Shown in pieces: positions 62,050 to 64,000 of a stretch of DNA of 64,000 nt. The translations under genes and the position numbers were made by a program. Under the pieces are notes generated by a model. The model saw nothing but the letters and a program-made list of their open reading frames with translations. It ran no database searches and was not told the DNA's origin. Origin of the DNA: Prorocentrum cordatum (Eukaryota > Sar > Dinophyceae > Prorocentrales > Prorocentraceae); assembly GCA_963575745.1 (NCBI GenBank), contig CAUYUJ010021170.1, positions 1,348,801 through 1,412,800 of the forward strand, given 5' to 3'. Every line of letters starts with the position of its first letter. Position 1 is the stretch's first letter.

Positions 62050-63838
62050 CATGATGGACCCACGAACCCGGAAAGGGATATAGACATGTGGAGCATGGAC
62101 ACGCTTTCATGATACCCAACTGGGCAACACCTCACGAAACATCCCACGAGACACCTCACGAAACAGCCCACGAGACACCTCACGAAACATTCCACGAGAC
62201 ACCTCACGAAACATTTCACGAGACACCCCGCGAAACATTCCACGAGACACCCCACGAAACATTCCACGACGACAGGCAACCACTCAACCAAGGCGGTGTG
62301 GTCGTGCTGGGGAGTGGTCGTGCTGGGGTGTGGTCGTGCTGGGGGGTGGTCGTGCTGGGGGGTGGTCGTGCTGGGGGGGTGGTCGTGCTGGGGGGTGGTC
62401 GTGCTGGGGCGTGGTCGTGCTGGGGCGTGGTCGTGCTGGGGCGTGGTCGTGCTGGGGCGTGGTCGTGCTGGGTGAGGTCGTGCTGGGGTGTGGTCGTGCT
62501 GTGGTCTTGCTGGGGTAGGGTCGTGCTGGGGTGGGTCGTGCTGGGGTGTGGTCGTGCTGGGGTATGGTCGTGCTGGGGTGGGGTCGTGCTGGGGTGGGGT
62601 CGTGCTGGGGTCTGGTCGTGCTGGGGTGTGGTCGTGCTAGGGTGGGGTCGTGCTGGGGGGTGGTCGTGCTGGGGGGTGGTCGTGCTGGGGCGTGGTCGTG
62701 CTGGGGTGTGGTCGTGCTGGGGCGTGGTCGTGCTGGGGCGTGGTCGTGCTGGGTGTGGTCGTGCTGGGGTGTGGTCGTGCAGTGCTGGGGTGGTCCGCAC
62801 CCTGTGATTTATCGATCGGGTCGTGCTGGGGTGTGGTCGTGCTGGGGTGTGGTCGTGCTGGGGTGTGGTCGTGCTGGTCGTGCTGGGGTGTGGTCGTGCT
62901 GGGGCGTGGTCGTGCTGGGGCGTGGTCGTGCTGGGGTGTGGTCGTGCTGGGGTGTGGTCGTGCTGAGGTGGTGGTCGTGCTGGGTGTGGTCGTGCGTGGG
63001 GTTGGGTCGTGCTGGGAGGTGGTCGTGCTGGGGAGTGGTCGTGCTGGGGCGTGGTCGTGCTGGGGCGTGATCGTGCTGGGGTGTGGTCGTGCGGTGGTGA
63101 GGTCGTGCTGGGGTGTGGTCGTGCTGGGGTTTGGTCTTGCTGGGGTGGGGCCGTGCTGGGGTGGGGTCGTGCTGGGGTGTGGTCGTGCTGGGGTGTGGTC
63201 GTGCTGGGGTGGGGTCGTGCTGGAGTGGGGTAGTGTTGGGGTGTGGTCGTGCTTGTCGTGCTGGGGTGCGGTCGCGCTGGGGTGTGGTCGTGCTGGGGTG
63301 GGGTCGTGCTGGGGTGTGGTCGTGCTGGGGTGTGGTCGTGCTGGTGTGGGTTTCGTTCTGGGGTGCTCCGCACCTGTGAGTTATCGATCGTGTCGTGCTG
63401 GGGGGTGGTCGTGCTGGGGGGTGGTCGTGCTGGGGGGTGGTCGTGCTGGGGTGGTGGTCGTGCTGGGGGGTGGTCGTGCTGGGGCGTGGTCGTGCTGGGG
63501 CGTGGTCGTGCTGGGGTGTGGTCGTGCTGGGGTGTGGTCGTGCTGAGGTGTCCCGCACCCTGGCGCTTTTCCGTGTCGCGGTCGGCTCTGCAAAACCAGC
63601 GTATCGCTCGAGACATCCTCAACAAATTCTGAAACCAAGCGTTTCGCTCGAGACATCCCCAACTCTGCAAAACCAGCGTCTCGCTCGAGACATCCTCAAC
63701 AAATTCTGAACAACAAGCGTTTCGCTCGAGATATCCTCAAAAATAATTTCGCCGGCCTCCTTCGACCTCGATATTTATCAGGGAAAAATTTCGCCGGCCT
63801 CCTTCAAGTTGGGCACCGGGGACATGTTTACATAGAAA
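62050..63838 (+). repeat. Cassette unit U12 with different core minisatellites
   Basis: Head variant CATGATGGACCCACGAACCC then GGAAAGGGATATAGACATGT. There is no 431-bp monomer: instead a 24-bp repeat (CACGAGACACCTCACGAAAC, 62,126-62,278) and a 1.27-kb G-rich minisatellite (62,295-63,555). Then come 41-bp units and a shortened tail (AATTTCGCCGGCCTCCTTCG, CTCGATATTTATCAGGG, second AATTTCGCCGGCC, GGGCACCGGGGACATG). Confidence 0.87.
62295..63555 (+). repeat. G-rich 16-bp minisatellite, about 75 units
   Basis: The unit is GTCGTGCTGGGGTGTG with variants GGGGCGTG, GGGGGGTG and GGGTGGG. Two interruptions with CCGCACC-TGTGA and TTATCGATCG (62,790-62,820 and 63,365-63,390) divide it into three blocks. 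GGGG tracts every 16 bases allow G-quadruplexes on the plus strand. All frames are open over hundreds of codons, but the translation is pure repeat. Confidence 0.95.
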
Positions 63839-64000
63839 CATGATGGACCCACGAACCCGGAAAGGGATATAGACATGTGGAGCATGGGCACGTTTTCACG
63901 ATACCCAACGGGGCAACACCTCACGAAACATCCCACGAGACACCTCACGAAACATCCCACGAGACACCTCACGAAACATTCCGCGAGACACCTCACGAAA
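63839..64000 (+). repeat. Cassette unit U13, cut by the window end
   Basis: The U12-type head is followed by the 24-bp CACCTCACGAAACATCCCAC repeat. The array therefore continues beyond the window. Confidence 0.85.

Noticed and set aside
62295-63555. Gly/Trp/Val-rich or His/Pro/Thr-rich proteins over the G-rich minisatellite
   Set aside because: Pure translations of a 16-bp repeat in successive frames, with no start context, signal or domain.
63839-64000. Telomeric or array-terminal sequence at the window end
   Set aside because: No telomere-type repeat (such as TTTAGGG) is present. The unit simply continues past the window.

Overview
The window looks like a nuclear, gene-poor, repeat-dominated stretch of a GC-rich protist, most likely a dinoflagellate. 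The evidence is (1) a Ty1/copia-type LTR retrotransposon whose polyprotein carries the methyltransferase-like block and divergent integrase/RT motifs that I associate with dinoflagellate copia elements; (2) a sequence in both LTRs, on the element's sense strand, that matches the dinoflagellate spliced leader at 16 of 20 positions; (3) high GC content, many triplet microsatellites and layered minisatellites. The genus cannot be fixed from this sequence (a Prorocentrum-like GC content is only a guess). Nothing here is bacterial: there are no operons, ribosome binding sites, CRISPR arrays, rRNA or convincing tRNA genes.

Layout. 1-10.4 kb: GC-rich DNA with a long inverted repeat (500-1649), small tandem repeats, one weak candidate exon (about 4200-4366, minus), a repeat built on CCCTTGTAAA (5.3-6.0 kb), a 91-bp satellite array (6.76-8.70 kb), and two foldback/MITE-like elements (9812-10004, 10177-10331). 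10,819-21,371: the copia-type retrotransposon on the minus strand, with 289-bp LTRs differing at three positions, an initiator-Met-like primer binding site, and Gag, protease, a Cys/His domain, a methyltransferase-like domain, integrase, RT and RNase H. At least five reading-frame changes make it a probable pseudo-element. It sits inside a compound repeat whose uninterrupted, inverted paralogue is at 31,655-33,062.

22-45 kb: a mosaic of dispersed repeats: nested foldbacks (22,381-22,550; 26,221-26,386), a second MITE copy (28,425-28,580), many blocks of a degenerate 12-mer (CCAAGAGGCCCC type), triplet microsatellites (GAC, CGT, CCT, CAT), a 290-bp CpG-rich tandem repeat and a second 91-bp satellite array (42.55-43.15 kb). 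Two isolated copies of a cassette repeat lie at 22,877-24,404 and 39,331-40,710.

45,287-64,000: a tandem array of at least 11 cassette units. Each starts with the same head (CATGATCGACCCACGAACCC). Many end in the same tail (two AATTCGCCGGCCC motifs, then CCCTTTCCGGGA). Between these, exchangeable minisatellite modules vary: a 431-bp monomer with a GACGTGCC core, 75-bp and 41-bp CTCGAGACATCC repeats, 73-bp repeats, an 82-bp repeat and a 16-bp G-rich repeat. This cassette family and the spliced-leader-like LTR are the most interesting signals.

No intact host protein-coding gene could be supported. Nearly all long open frames are by-products of GC-rich repeats with few stop codons.
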